Below, in pieces: positions 18,518 through 27,354 of a stretch of DNA of 64,000 bases. This DNA comes from Alistipes sp. (GTDB lineage Bacteria; Bacteroidota; Bacteroidia; Bacteroidales; Rikenellaceae): positions 44,685 to 108,684 of the forward strand of contig JAFULF010000010.1 of assembly GCA_017483225.1 (NCBI GenBank), read 5' to 3'. The notes below the pieces were generated by a model, which saw only the letters and a program-made list of their open reading frames with translations, ran no database searches and was not told the DNA's origin. The position numbers and the translations under genes are program-made. Numbering within the stretch: position 1 is the first letter of the stretch; each line of letters starts with the position of its first letter.

Positions 18518-19058
18518 CTACTACAACGTAAATATCTTTGAGGCCACGGCCTATCTGGTCATAGTCCAAACCATAGCCGGCGATGAAGGCGTTGCCAATC
18601 TCTATGGCGCAATACTTTATAGGGCGCTCATAGAGGTATTTCTCCGGCTTGAAGAAGAGGGTGCAGATTTCGACACTGCGAGGCGAGAGGCTCTCCAAGT
18701 ACTTGACCATATGGTCGATGCTGTGTCCTGTCTCCACGATATCCTCCACGACGATAAGGTCACGGCCCGTTATATCAAAATCAATGCCGAGTTTGCGCTT
18801 AACCTCGCCCGTGGATTGGGTGCCGGCATACGAAGAGAGTTGCGTGAAGGCAATCTCGTTGTCGAATGATACTTTGCGTACCAAGTCTGCCAAAAATATG
18901 AACGAACCGTTGAGCACGCCGATAAAGATAGGCGGCCTCTCGCAGTCGGCATAATCCTTGTTAAGTCGCTCTGCCACAGCTGTTACTGCTCGGTCAATCT
19001 CTTCGGCAGGAATCATCACCTCGAAGGTACGGTCGTTAAGCGTTACTCTCTGCTTCAT
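18510..19058 (-). CDS. hpt: Hypoxanthine phosphoribosyltransferase
   Basis: Purine salvage enzyme making IMP (and GMP) from hypoxanthine/guanine and PRPP. The 182-residue protein carries the PRPP loop LIVVEDIVETGHSI, an upstream GVLNGSFIF loop and the terminal YGLDYDQIGRGL motif typical of this family. It is the first gene of the minus-strand run hpt-queE-ftsB-thiL-galK. A small inverted repeat (TGTGC...GCACA) lies in its leader around 19111-19128. Confidence 0.93.
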   Translation of the reverse strand: MKQRVTLNDRTFEVMIPAEEIDRAVTAVAERLNKDYADCERPPIFIGVLNGSFIFLADLVRKVSFDNEIAFTQLSSYAGTQSTGEVKRKLGIDFDITGRDLIVVEDIVETGHSIDHMVKYLESLSPRSVEICTLFFKPEKYLYERPIKYCAIEIGNAFIAGYGLDYDQIGRGLKDIYVVVDE

Positions 19059-19126
19059 TGTCTAAAAATCTATCTATGGTTTGTAAGCCCTCGTGTCTTT
19101 ACGCACAAGGTGTGCAATAATTAGCA

Positions 19127-19134
19127 CAAAAATA
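19127..19134 (-). promoter_or_regulatory. Possible -7 promoter element for hpt
   Basis: TATTTTTG on the minus strand matches TAnnTTTG, 68 bases upstream of the hpt start. No convincing -33 element is seen. Confidence 0.4.
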
Positions 19135-19233
19135 ATATTATTTTCCCAAAACAGACCTTTTTTGTTAAATATTTTGACCGATAAGGTGATTTGCGGGGCT
19201 CTTTTATACCTATTTCTATATATGATAGCAAAA

Positions 19234-19273
19234 GAGAGGGTTGTCGCAACACTCAAAGTTGGACAACCCTCTC
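19234..19273 (-). terminator. Terminator after the GlpT-like transporter
   Basis: A perfect 12-bp stem GAGAGGGTTGTC / GACAACCCTCTC with a 16-base loop, about 20 bases past the transporter stop, followed on the minus strand by TTTTGC. Confidence 0.8.
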
Positions 19274-19293
19274 TATGGTGAATGGGTATATGA

Positions 19294-20739
19294 CTACTCC
19301 TCATCGTAAGCGTCACGCTTCATCTTCCACATAGGAACGAAGATGAGTGCGCCGATGATGGCCATAACGACCATCGCTACGAATACGCCGTGCCAGCCAT
19401 ACTGCGAGTCGGCAATCACACCGAAGCCCCAGCCCGATACCAGAACGCTGACATAGCTTACGAAGCCGATGATGCCGTTTGCAGTAGCGGAGGCCTTACG
19501 AGTAGCGTGGTTCGATGCGATAACACCGATGAGGGCCTGTGGGCCATAGATGAATGCACCTGCCAAAGCCAACACGAAGAGCAACAATACAGGGCTTGCA
19601 CCTGCTGTTTGCAGGGAGATGAAGCCGAGGATTGCCACCAGCGTACCGAGCATACAGAAGAGGCAGGTACGGGTCGCACGACCACCGAATACCTTGTCGC
19701 TAATCCAGCCCGCTGCGAGCATACCTACGACACCGAACAACTCGAAGATGATTACGGTCGAGGCTGCCCATGCAGGGGTCATACCGCAATGCTGCTGCAA
19801 GAATGTTGGACCCCAGTCCAGAACGGCGAAGCGGATGATATATACGAAGAAGTCTGCCAGAGCCAAGCCCCAGATGACAGGGTTTCTCCATACGTGCTTG
19901 CGGATGAATGCGCTAATCTCTGCCTGGCTCTCCTGTACAGGTTCGCCCTCCTCCTTCTTGCTTTCGAGCTCAGGAAGACCTACACTCTTTGGAGTGTCAC
20001 GCAGGATGGTAGCGGTGATGAATACGCCGGCAAGTGCGATGCAGCCCGGGATGATAAACGCCCACTTCCAAGCGCCGTAGTGCTGCGCCTTGGTGATAAC
20101 CTCTGCGCTCTCAGGGCTCTCGTTGAGGTTGTTGGCAATCATCTGTACAATCTCCGGATTGCCCGACATATCGGTACCCATTGTTGCCATAATACCTACA
20201 CCACAGAGTACACCTGCCAAGCCTGCGCCGATAGAGTGCGATGTGTTCCAGAGCGACATCTTCGTCGAGAGCTCATTTGCAGGCACCCAGCGAGGGATAA
20301 GACGTGAGCAAGGAGGGAAGCCGCAGCCCTGGAAGATGTTGTTCACAATCCACAGAGCCGAGAGCAGGATGGTAAACTTACCCACGAACTCAGGGGTAGA
20401 GCCCTCCGGTACGCCTGTCAGGGCGGTGATGATTTCGGCGCCATAGCCGATGATAAATGCGGTAGCGGTACTTACGGCCAGTCCTGTAACCATATGCCAA
20501 CGACCGTTGATGCGGTCGGCGAGCATACCGTTAATGAGCTTGGAGAGACCGTAGAGGAATCCCGCAGCAGAGAGCACGGCTCCCAACATCGCCTTCGTGA
20601 TACCGTAGTCGGCTGTAAGGCCCGGCATCGCAAACGAGAAGTTCTTGCGAATCAGGTAGAAGAAGATGTAGCCAATCATTGTACCGGCAATGGTGCGCCA
20701 CTGCCAATACTTAAATTTTTTAGTCTGTTCTGCTGTCAT
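19294..20739 (-). CDS. Organophosphate:phosphate antiporter (GlpT/UhpT family MFS)
   Basis: 481-residue, 12-helix major facilitator of the organophosphate:Pi antiporter family, importing glycerol-3-phosphate or a hexose phosphate in exchange for phosphate. Both Pi-binding arginines of E. coli GlpT have counterparts: Arg31 in YLIRKNFSFAMP (GlpT Arg45) and Arg303 in YIIRFAVLDWGP (GlpT Arg269). Compared with GlpT it has about 35 extra residues in the central loop (roughly 183-222). The glpABC operon elsewhere in the window makes glycerol-3-phosphate a reasonable substrate, but the gene lies 54 bases after mtlD, so a link to sugar-phosphate metabolism is equally possible. A UhpC-type sensor is the other alternative. 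Confidence 0.82.
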   Translation of the reverse strand: MTAEQTKKFKYWQWRTIAGTMIGYIFFYLIRKNFSFAMPGLTADYGITKAMLGAVLSAAGFLYGLSKLINGMLADRINGRWHMVTGLAVSTATAFIIGYGAEIITALTGVPEGSTPEFVGKFTILLSALWIVNNIFQGCGFPPCSRLIPRWVPANELSTKMSLWNTSHSIGAGLAGVLCGVGIMATMGTDMSGNPEIVQMIANNLNESPESAEVITKAQHYGAWKWAFIIPGCIALAGVFITATILRDTPKSVGLPELESKKEEGEPVQESQAEISAFIRKHVWRNPVIWGLALADFFVYIIRFAVLDWGPTFLQQHCGMTPAWAASTVIIFELFGVVGMLAAGWISDKVFGGRATRTCLFCMLGTLVAILGFISLQTAGASPVLLLFVLALAGAFIYGPQALIGVIASNHATRKASATANGIIGFVSYVSVLVSGWGFGVIADSQYGWHGVFVAMVVMAIIGALIFVPMWKMKRDAYDEE

Positions 20740-20793
20740 TTTAGTTAGTTTTATAGTTTAATTTTGTTTTTTCGGTTTCTTTGGTTGGTTGGA

Positions 20794-21951
20794 CTACTTG
20801 ACCAGCGACTCCGCCTTGGCGTAAGCCTCTGCTATTGCATCCAGAATAGGAGCATCAGCCTCCAATGATGCGAACTCCGCAACGGCAGCCTTCAATCCCA
20901 CCTCGGCGATGCGCTGCTGCATCTGCACGCTCTGCGAATCCTCGGCGTTGTTGTAGTGGAGTGCGGCTCCGATACCGAGCAGCAGGTTAGGGGTCTCTAC
21001 GCCCGCCTTCTGTGCTGTGAGGGTAGGGTTGATAAGACGGTCGGTGGCCGAGAGTTTACGCAGCGGCTCACGACCTACACGTGTAACGTCGTCTTTCAGA
21101 TAAGGGTTCTTGAATCGGCTGATGATTTTGTCGATATACTTGAAGTGCGCCTCCTTGTCGAAGCCGTGCTTCGCTACCAAGCCGAGACCGCTCTCCTGCA
21201 TCGCAGTCTTTACAATGGTGTAAATCTGCTCGTCGGCGATGCTCTCGTCGATGGTACGCAACCCCTTCATACATCCCAGATATGCGGTGATGGCGTGGCC
21301 CGTGTTCAGCGTGAAGAGTTTACGCTCAACGTATGCAAGAAGGTTGTCGGCCAGGTTCATACCTGCGATTTGCGGTACCTCGCCCACAAACGATGCCTGC
21401 TCCACGTTCCACTCGTAGAACGCCTCTACGACTACGTCCACAGGGTTCTCGCTGCGTACCGGAGGCACGATGCGGTCCACCGAGCAGTCAGGGAAGCCTA
21501 CCCACTTTTGGCAATACTCCTTATCCTCGCCTTCGAGGTTCGAGAGCACGTGGTCACGCAACTGCGACGATGCACGCACGGCATTCTCGCAGGCGATGAT
21601 GTTGAGCGGCTTCTCAACACCCGCAGCACGGCGAGCGGCGATACCCTTTGCGATGGCAGGGGCAATACGAGGCAGGATAACGACACCTACGGCGGTGGTT
21701 ATGAGTTCCGCCTCCTTGATTTGGTCGATAACGGCATCCGTGGTGGAGTTCACACCCGAGATGTTGGTAATCTTCTGCTCGACACACTCCACATCCATAA
21801 CGTGTACGGTGTAGGCGTGGTCTTCGTTGATTTTGTCAATAACGGTTGCATTTACGTCGGCAAAGACTACGTGATAGCCGGCCTGCTCCAATACCGCACC
21901 GATAAAACCTCGGCCGATATTTCCTGCACCGAATTGAATGGCTTTTTTCAT
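20794..21951 (-). CDS. mtlD: Mannitol-1-phosphate 5-dehydrogenase
   Basis: NAD-dependent oxidation of mannitol-1-phosphate to fructose-6-phosphate, the step following PTS import of mannitol. The 385-residue protein starts with the Rossmann signature KAIQFGAGNIGRGFIG and matches E. coli MtlD (382) in length; the RLINPTLTAQKAG region near the C-terminal third also fits. The mannitol PTS genes that should supply its substrate lie 33 kb away (55001-58753). A well-formed promoter precedes it, divergent from htrA, and the GlpT-like transporter follows in the same direction. Confidence 0.92.
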   Translation of the reverse strand: MKKAIQFGAGNIGRGFIGAVLEQAGYHVVFADVNATVIDKINEDHAYTVHVMDVECVEQKITNISGVNSTTDAVIDQIKEAELITTAVGVVILPRIAPAIAKGIAARRAAGVEKPLNIIACENAVRASSQLRDHVLSNLEGEDKEYCQKWVGFPDCSVDRIVPPVRSENPVDVVVEAFYEWNVEQASFVGEVPQIAGMNLADNLLAYVERKLFTLNTGHAITAYLGCMKGLRTIDESIADEQIYTIVKTAMQESGLGLVAKHGFDKEAHFKYIDKIISRFKNPYLKDDVTRVGREPLRKLSATDRLINPTLTAQKAGVETPNLLLGIGAALHYNNAEDSQSVQMQQRIAEVGLKAAVAEFASLEADAPILDAIAEAYAKAESLVK

Positions 21952-21996
21952 AATAAGATATGTTTTTGTTTAAGTTGCTATCGTTTCACAAACATA

Positions 21997-22027
21997 CAAA
22001 GATAGGAATAACTATTGAAAAATCAAA
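21997..22027 (-). promoter_or_regulatory. Bacteroidetes promoter for mtlD
   Basis: On the minus strand TTTG (22024-22027) and TATCTTTG (21997-22004) are separated by 19 bases, an excellent match to the -33/-7 consensus. The start codon lies 46 bases downstream. Confidence 0.75.
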
Positions 22028-22151
22028 TAGAAAACTCATTTTTTTATTCGGACTCTGTGCCGTTTGGTTGCGGAGTTTTTTGTTAGGGCGTGTGTTTGTG
22101 GCTGTTGCATCAATTTTGAGGTTGGCCGCAATAAAGAGTTTTATTTTTCGT

Positions 22152-22159
22152 TATCTTTG
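22152..22159 (+). promoter_or_regulatory. -7 promoter element for htrA
   Basis: TATCTTTG followed by C, 25 bases before the htrA start codon, matches TAnnTTTG. It supports the start at 22185 rather than the longer open frame from 21960. Confidence 0.65.
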
Positions 22160-22184
22160 CAAACTAAAAACACAAATTAGCGAT

Positions 22185-23675
22185 ATGAAAAAGGGAAGTA
22201 TATTTGCCGTCGCACTCTTCGGAGTGGCATCGGCCGTAGCAGGAGCCGCCGTATCCTCTTACGTAATAGCCAATTATGTAGCATCACAGGGTGAGGTGCA
22301 GTATGTCGAGCGCACGGTTGAGCGCACGCCTGCACTCGGCGCTCACTTCACGGCTTACGAGGCGCAATCGTACCCCGATTTGACCTATGCCGCCGAGAAT
22401 GCCGTGCGTGCCGTGGTGAATATCGAGGTTATCTCCGAGGTGGAGATTTCGTCGCACTCGTTCAACCCATTCTTCGAGTTCTTCGGCCTGCCGCAGGGCT
22501 ATGGCCGTGACGGAGCGCCGCAGAAGCGTGAGCAACGCTCCGGAGGTTCCGGTGTCATCATCTCGGAGGATGGCTACATCGTGACCAATAACCACGTGGT
22601 CGAGAAGGCCACCAAGTTGCGTGTGAAACTCAACGACGGCCGCAGTTTCGAGGCGAAGACCATAGGTCGTGACCCGGCCACAGATATCGCCCTTATCAAG
22701 ATTGAGCAGACGGGGTTGCCGACCCTCGCCTTTGGTAGCTCGGACGCTCTGCGTCTGGGCGAGTGGGTGCTTGCAATAGGCTCGCCGTTTGACCTGCAAT
22801 CGACCATCACGGCGGGTATCGTGAGTGCCAAGGCTCGTGCTCTGGATGTCATCCCGAGCGAGTTCCGTATCGAATCGTTCATCCAGACCGATGCAGCGGT
22901 AAATCCGGGCAATTCGGGCGGTGCGCTGGTCAATTCTCGTGGCGAACTGGTTGGTATAAATACCGTCATAAAGTCCTCCACGGGCAGCTATGTGGGCTAT
23001 TCGTTTGCCGTGCCGGAGAGCATCGTGCGCAAGGTCGTGGACGACTTGAAGGAGTACGGCGTTGTGCAGCGTGCACTGCTCGGCATAACATACTCGTACA
23101 TCGACCAGGAGTTTATCGACCGTATGGGCAAGGAGACCGGCATCTCGGAGGTTGGAGGCGTATATGTCGCCTCGGTGGTGGAGAATGGTGCAGCCTCGGA
23201 GGCGGGACTGCGCAAGGGTGACGTTATCACGTCGATAGACGGCGTGGTGCTGAGCTCTCCGACGACCCTCTCCGAGCAGATTGGCAAGCATCGTCCGAAC
23301 GATAAGATAAATTTATCTGTAAAAAGAGGCTCAAATGTGAAACATTTTGAGGTGGTTTTGCGTAATAAAGCAGGAAAAGCAGAATTGCTGACTCGTGACA
23401 GCGTAGATGTTGTCGAGGTTTTGGGCGGACGATTTGTCGATGTGGATTCCAAACTTTGCAAGCGACTCGATATACGTGGTGGTGTGCAGGTTGCGACGGT
23501 GAATGCCGGAGGATTGCTCTCCAAAGCACGTGTAAGAGAGGGCTTTGTTATTACCCATATCAACGACCGTCAGGTGCGTACCACTGCCGACCTGAACTCT
23601 CTCACGGAGAAGATTCGCTCCATCGACGGAGTATATCCCGATGGACGTGCCGCAAGCTATGTGGTGATAGAGTAG
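22185..23675 (+). CDS. htrA: Do/HtrA-family periplasmic serine protease
   Basis: Envelope protein quality-control protease/chaperone of 496 residues. A single N-terminal hydrophobic segment (5-34) acts as signal or anchor. The trypsin-like domain has His137 (VTNNHVV), Asp167 (ATDIALI) and Ser244 (NPGNSGGAL), and is followed by two PDZ domains (about 295-375 and 405-490). The GLPQGYGRD loop at 101-109 before the protease core corresponds to the LA loop region. The open frame extends 75 codons further upstream, but the promoter element at 22152 and the signal sequence fix the start here. Confidence 0.92.
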   Translation: MKKGSIFAVALFGVASAVAGAAVSSYVIANYVASQGEVQYVERTVERTPALGAHFTAYEAQSYPDLTYAAENAVRAVVNIEVISEVEISSHSFNPFFEFFGLPQGYGRDGAPQKREQRSGGSGVIISEDGYIVTNNHVVEKATKLRVKLNDGRSFEAKTIGRDPATDIALIKIEQTGLPTLAFGSSDALRLGEWVLAIGSPFDLQSTITAGIVSAKARALDVIPSEFRIESFIQTDAAVNPGNSGGALVNSRGELVGINTVIKSSTGSYVGYSFAVPESIVRKVVDDLKEYGVVQRALLGITYSYIDQEFIDRMGKETGISEVGGVYVASVVENGAASEAGLRKGDVITSIDGVVLSSPTTLSEQIGKHRPNDKINLSVKRGSNVKHFEVVLRNKAGKAELLTRDSVDVVEVLGGRFVDVDSKLCKRLDIRGGVQVATVNAGGLLSKARVREGFVITHINDRQVRTTADLNSLTEKIRSIDGVYPDGRAASYVVIE

Positions 23676-23749
23676 CGGGGTGTTGTGGCGGTCGGCGATG
23701 TATGCTTTGCAAGATGCGAGAGTAGAAAGTTGAAGAAATAGTTAAGTAT

Positions 23750-24610
23750 ATGCGTCAATTAAAGATTACAAAATCCATTACCAATCGTGAGAGTGCTTCG
23801 TTGGATAAGTACCTGCAAGAGATTGGTAAGGAGGACCTCATCACCGTAGAGGAGGAGGTAGAACTCGCCCAACGTATTCGTAAAGGAGATCAAGAGGCCC
23901 TCGAAAAGCTCACGAAGGCAAACCTGCGCTTCGTGGTTTCGGTGGCAAAGCAATATCAGAATCAGGGATTGAGCCTTCCCGACCTTATCAACGAGGGTAA
24001 CCTCGGACTGATTAAGGCGGCGGAGAAGTTCGACGAGACACGAGGCTTTAAGTTTATCTCGTATGCCGTGTGGTGGATTCGTCAATCCATCTTGCAGGCT
24101 CTGGCCGAGCAGTCACGTATCGTGCGTCTGCCGTTGAATCAGGTCGGCTCGCTCAATAAGATTAACAAGGCTTTTGCCCGCTTTGAGCAGGAGCACGAGC
24201 GCACTCCGTCGCCGGAGGAGCTGGCCTCCGAGTTGGAACTGCCAAAGGAGAAGGTTACCGACACACTGCGTGTTGCAGGTCGCCATATCTCGGTGGATGC
24301 TCCGTTTGCCGACGGCGAGGATAACTCACTGCTTGACGTGCTCGTTAATCCCGACTCGCCAAATGCCGACCGAGGCCTTATCAACGAGTCGCTGGCTACC
24401 GAGGTGGACCGTGCGTTGGAGACGCTGACCGAGCGTGAGCGAGATATTATCAAGTACTTCTTCGGCATCGGCTGCTCGGAGATGACCCTCGAAGAGATTG
24501 GTGAGAAGTTCGACCTTACACGTGAGCGTGTCCGCCAGATTAAGGAGAAGGCAATCCGTCGCCTGCGCCACTCGTCACGTAGCAAGCTGCTCAAATCCTA
24601 CTTGGGATAG
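23750..24610 (+). CDS. rpoD: Primary RNA polymerase sigma factor (RpoD/sigma-ABfr type)
   Basis: Housekeeping sigma factor of 286 residues, the short form typical of Bacteroidetes without the large non-conserved region of E. coli sigma70. It has the short region 1.2 start ([14 protein letters not shown]), region 2 with [15 protein letters not shown] and [12 protein letters not shown], region 3 ([13 protein letters not shown]) and region 4 with the HTH ([19 protein letters not shown]). Proteins of this group recognise the TTTG / TAnnTTTG promoters found throughout the window. It is the only gene between htrA and its own terminator. Confidence 0.96.
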   Translation: MRQLKITKSITNRESASLDKYLQEIGKEDLITVEEEVELAQRIRKGDQEALEKLTKANLRFVVSVAKQYQNQGLSLPDLINEGNLGLIKAAEKFDETRGFKFISYAVWWIRQSILQALAEQSRIVRLPLNQVGSLNKINKAFARFEQEHERTPSPEELASELELPKEKVTDTLRVAGRHISVDAPFADGEDNSLLDVLVNPDSPNADRGLINESLATEVDRALETLTERERDIIKYFFGIGCSEMTLEEIGEKFDLTRERVRQIKEKAIRRLRHSSRSKLLKSYLG

Positions 24611-24633
24611 AGAGGGTGCGATACTGATGAATG

Positions 24634-24668
24634 AAAATGGTTGTCGGAAAAATCTGATAACCATTTTT
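24634..24668 (+). terminator. Terminator after rpoD
   Basis: Stem AAAATGGTTGTC / GATAACCATTTT (one G-U pair) with a 10-base loop and T-rich 3' side, 24 bases after the rpoD stop. Confidence 0.8.
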
Positions 24669-24687
24669 ATTTTACGATAAAATGCAC

Positions 24688-24695
24688 TATATTTG
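24688..24695 (+). promoter_or_regulatory. -7 element immediately upstream of a start codon
   Basis: TATATTTG ends only 4 bases before the ATG at 24700. With normal initiation a few bases after the element, the transcript would begin at or near the start codon (leaderless or nearly so). Confidence 0.5.
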
Positions 24696-24699
24696 GGAT

Positions 24700-25449
24700 A
24701 TGAAAACAACCTTAATACTTATAGTTATGTCACTACTTTCGTTGTTTGGATGTGGTCGCAAGGTTGCGCCGACATATCCGCAAGACCGCCTTACGGCACG
24801 TGATGGCTCGACAATCACCCTGACCTTCTTCGCTCACGCCTCGCTGGCCGTGGAGTGGAACGGACGCCACATATACATAGACCCCGTGGGCGAGGGCATT
24901 GCGTGGGATAGGCTCCCGAAGGCCGACCTCGTGCTGATTACCCATTCGCACTACGACCACTTCGATATGCCTACCGTTGAGGTGTTGCAGGGGGAGGGGT
25001 GTACGGTTGTCTGCGACAAGACTACCGCCGAGGCCTTCGACCACGACTGCGTGACTATGACGCCGGGGATGGAGGCAGAGCCTTTCGAGGGGCTGCATAT
25101 CAAGGCGGTGCCGGCATATAATATCAGCGAGGGACATACCGACTTCCACCCGCAGGGACGAGAGGATTGCGGCTATGTGCTTACGCTTGGCGGCACGACA
25201 ATCTACGTGTCGGGTGATACGGAGGCCAACGACGACGTGCTCTCGCTCAGTGGTATAGATGTTGTCTTCCTGCCTGTCAATCAACCATATACGATGACCG
25301 TCGAGCAGGCCATTAAGGCCGTTAAGGCTATCAAGCCTCTGCTCTTCTACCCGTACCACTACGGGCAGGTCGAGCATAAGACCGATATCGAGGCCCTTGT
25401 TGCTGCTCTGCAAGGCGTTTGCGAGGTGCGTGTCCGCCCGATGGAGTAG
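24700..25449 (+). CDS. Metallo-beta-lactamase-fold lipoprotein (UlaG/NAPE-PLD-like hydrolase)
   Basis: Metal-dependent hydrolase of 249 residues with the motif THSHYDH at 81-87, a later GHTDFHP and the downstream metal-ligand segment YVSGDTEAND. A lipoprotein signal ends in LFGC with Cys18, placing the enzyme outside the cytoplasm; most relatives of this subgroup are cytosolic. The in-frame ATG at 24682 would add 6 residues but falls inside the promoter element, so 24700 is preferred. Substrate unknown. Confidence 0.8.
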   Translation: MKTTLILIVMSLLSLFGCGRKVAPTYPQDRLTARDGSTITLTFFAHASLAVEWNGRHIYIDPVGEGIAWDRLPKADLVLITHSHYDHFDMPTVEVLQGEGCTVVCDKTTAEAFDHDCVTMTPGMEAEPFEGLHIKAVPAYNISEGHTDFHPQGREDCGYVLTLGGTTIYVSGDTEANDDVLSLSGIDVVFLPVNQPYTMTVEQAIKAVKAIKPLLFYPYHYGQVEHKTDIEALVAALQGVCEVRVRPME

Positions 25450-25477
25450 GGCGTAGCAATGCCCCGACGACAGACCC

Positions 25478-25516
25478 AATCCCTTGAAGTCGTGAAAGAC
25501 TTTGAGGGATTTTTTT
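25478..25516 (+). terminator. Terminator after the MBL-fold lipoprotein
   Basis: 14-bp stem AATCCCTTGAAGTC / GACTTTGAGGGATT with two G-U pairs, a 6-base loop and a run of seven T. Confidence 0.85.
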
Positions 25517-25645
25517 GCCTGCTCCTATACCTTTATACCTATATTTTTATATTATAGCCTCTGCAATACCTCGCAGAGTGCTAATTTTTTTGTTCCGGAA
25601 AGTCAAAAAAATATCCCGAAAGGATTTCTTTTGTGAAAAACTTAG

Positions 25646-25905
25646 TATATTTGTGTCACCAATCGAATAGGTTGGCTAAAATACGAAAGTGTTTTCGCAC
25701 TGTTTTAACGGAAAATGTGGAAGTTTTCAGAGTAACGAACAGACGAATAGCACTCATTTCTTGTTTGGAGTACGATGGCGCATATTTTTTGTGTGCTACC
25801 CCTACATCCATTCAGGTGTGGGGTATTGCATCGTTTATCGTTACTTGGGTCTTTCCACAACCTTCCGTTAGATAGATGAAAAGACTCCACACTTTCTCGT
25901 TTTAA
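25646..25905 (+). ncRNA. Structured leader/sRNA element, copy A
   Basis: A TATATTTG promoter element (25646-25653) is followed, with no convincing gene, by features shared with 63579-63810. Exactly 31 bases after the element comes GAAAGTGTTTTCG; later GTGTGGGG (25816-25823) pairs with CTCCACAC (25885-25892), enclosing a conserved segment that contains a small GGT...ACC hairpin (about 25847-25862). A T-rich stretch follows. The spacing between the two long-range arms is 69 bases here and 70 in copy B. It lies directly before the four-gene secreted operon starting at 25951, so it is either a 5' leader of that operon or an independent small RNA. Short ORFs within it look spurious. Confidence 0.6.
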
Positions 25906-25950
25906 TATACTCTCTTCAAGGAGTCGGAAGGGGCAAAACTTAGTTTAATT

Positions 25951-27336
25951 ATGAAGAAATTCAACTTGATGTTGCTTGCAGTTGTGTGCGGCGTTACACC
26001 TCTGTTTGCGCAGGAAAATGTGGAATCGACCCCGGCGGCTACCGAGGTGCAGGAGGAGGGCAAGGTGCTCAAAAGCGAGAATATTGAGAACTATCGCCGC
26101 AGTTCGCTCTACTCGGTGCTTGTGAAACACTCCGATGCCAAGTATGGAGAGGTTATCGACTCTGTATTTATGGTTATGCCTACACCGGACAAGTTCAACA
26201 ATCACGATTTGGCTGTGAAGTCTTTCGAGAGCTCGGCAAAGAATAAGAAGGTGCCGGAGAAGAAGCGTGGTACAGATAAGGACCCGAATGTGGAGTCCAC
26301 CGCCCAGTTTATTCAGGAGAACGACGTTGCTCGTGCTCTGGTCTCCAAGTGGTTTAATCGTGACGCTGCAACCGGCGCACTCGATATGGAGTTGATTAAG
26401 GAGCGTGCATACTACGACGCCTCTGCATCGGCTATTCAGGAGGCGGATGCCTCGGGTGCAGGTCGTGCAGTGTTGGTTGATGCCGGCCCTGATTTGATTG
26501 GCAAGACCTTTATGCTCGTAAACGATATCACATTCGTAGATAAGGGTGAGCAGAGCGCAAAGGCTGCGACAGGTGTTAAGATATTCGGTGCAATCGCAGG
26601 TGCCTTGATTGGTGCCGACCTCTCCGGCATTACGGATACCGTTGGCGATGCCGTAAACGAGATTGACGGCTTCAAGGTTAATGTTATCACATATCTCTAT
26701 CGCTTGAAATGGAATGAGGAGGTTGCAAATACCCTCTATGAGTCTTATTGGGTTGATGCTTCGGCTCCCGATGCAGAGAAGAAGGCGGCTTACGAGCAGT
26801 CCGACCTGTTCCAGATGGAGTATGTAGGTCATTCGTTTGCTTCGGGTGGTGTTACTACCTCAAAGACATTCAGCAAGAAATCACACGGAGAGCAGATGGC
26901 GGTAGCCTGCACACGTGCTATTGATAAGGCTATCGTAAACTTGCAGCGTGCCTACGATGAGTTCAAGGTAAATACCCCAATCTTTGCGGTAAATCAGGAT
27001 ACCAAGCAAGTAGAGGTTAAGATTGGTCTTAAAGAGGGTGTGAACTCTAAGTCGAGATATGAGGTGCTGATGGTGGATGAGAGCAAGGGCTACCGTGAGT
27101 ATAAGCGTGTAGGTATGCTCAAACCTGTTGCCGACAAGATTTGGGACAACCGCTTTGGTGCGCTTGAAGAGGCCGAGATGTTGAAGCAGGCCGAGGCTGC
27201 CGGCGAGAAGGTTAAGAAGGAGGCCGACGGCGAGGAGTCCGGAAACGTATATCTGACAAGCACCACATTCGATATCATCGAGGGTGCAGGCAATATCTAT
27301 GAGGGTATGCTTATCCGTGAGGTTCGTATTAATTAA
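25951..27336 (+). CDS. Secreted protein of unknown function, first gene of a four-gene operon
   Basis: 461 residues with a signal peptidase I signal ending PLFA|QE. I recognise no family. The mature protein is mixed alpha/beta in appearance, rich in Ala, Glu and Lys. It contains a Gly/Ala-rich hydrophobic patch at about 208-228 (KIFGAIAGALIGADLSG) like a glycine zipper and a charged, Lys/Glu-rich segment before the C terminus. Three more secreted genes follow with 18-, 12- and 2-base gaps, so all four probably act together in the periplasm or outer membrane. The structured element at 25646-25905 precedes it; a classical Shine-Dalgarno sequence near the ATG is not seen. Confidence 0.75.
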   Translation: MKKFNLMLLAVVCGVTPLFAQENVESTPAATEVQEEGKVLKSENIENYRRSSLYSVLVKHSDAKYGEVIDSVFMVMPTPDKFNNHDLAVKSFESSAKNKKVPEKKRGTDKDPNVESTAQFIQENDVARALVSKWFNRDAATGALDMELIKERAYYDASASAIQEADASGAGRAVLVDAGPDLIGKTFMLVNDITFVDKGEQSAKAATGVKIFGAIAGALIGADLSGITDTVGDAVNEIDGFKVNVITYLYRLKWNEEVANTLYESYWVDASAPDAEKKAAYEQSDLFQMEYVGHSFASGGVTTSKTFSKKSHGEQMAVACTRAIDKAIVNLQRAYDEFKVNTPIFAVNQDTKQVEVKIGLKEGVNSKSRYEVLMVDESKGYREYKRVGMLKPVADKIWDNRFGALEEAEMLKQAEAAGEKVKKEADGEESGNVYLTSTTFDIIEGAGNIYEGMLIREVRIN

Positions 27337-27354
27337 TTCCAAAAACGTATTTAT

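Noticed and set aside
19105-19130. Purine riboswitch or operator in the hpt leader (TGTGC...GCACA inverted repeat)
   Set aside because: The inverted repeat is only 5 bp and no purine-aptamer core is recognisable; too weak to call.
21960-22184. N-terminal extension of htrA by 75 codons
   Set aside because: It runs over the mtlD promoter and the htrA -7 element; the signal-anchor sequence starts at 22185.
25633-25875. Two short ORFs (starts 25633 and 25689) inside structured element copy A
   Set aside because: Their frames are not preserved in copy B, and they overlap the complementary arms; the conserved signal is at nucleotide level.
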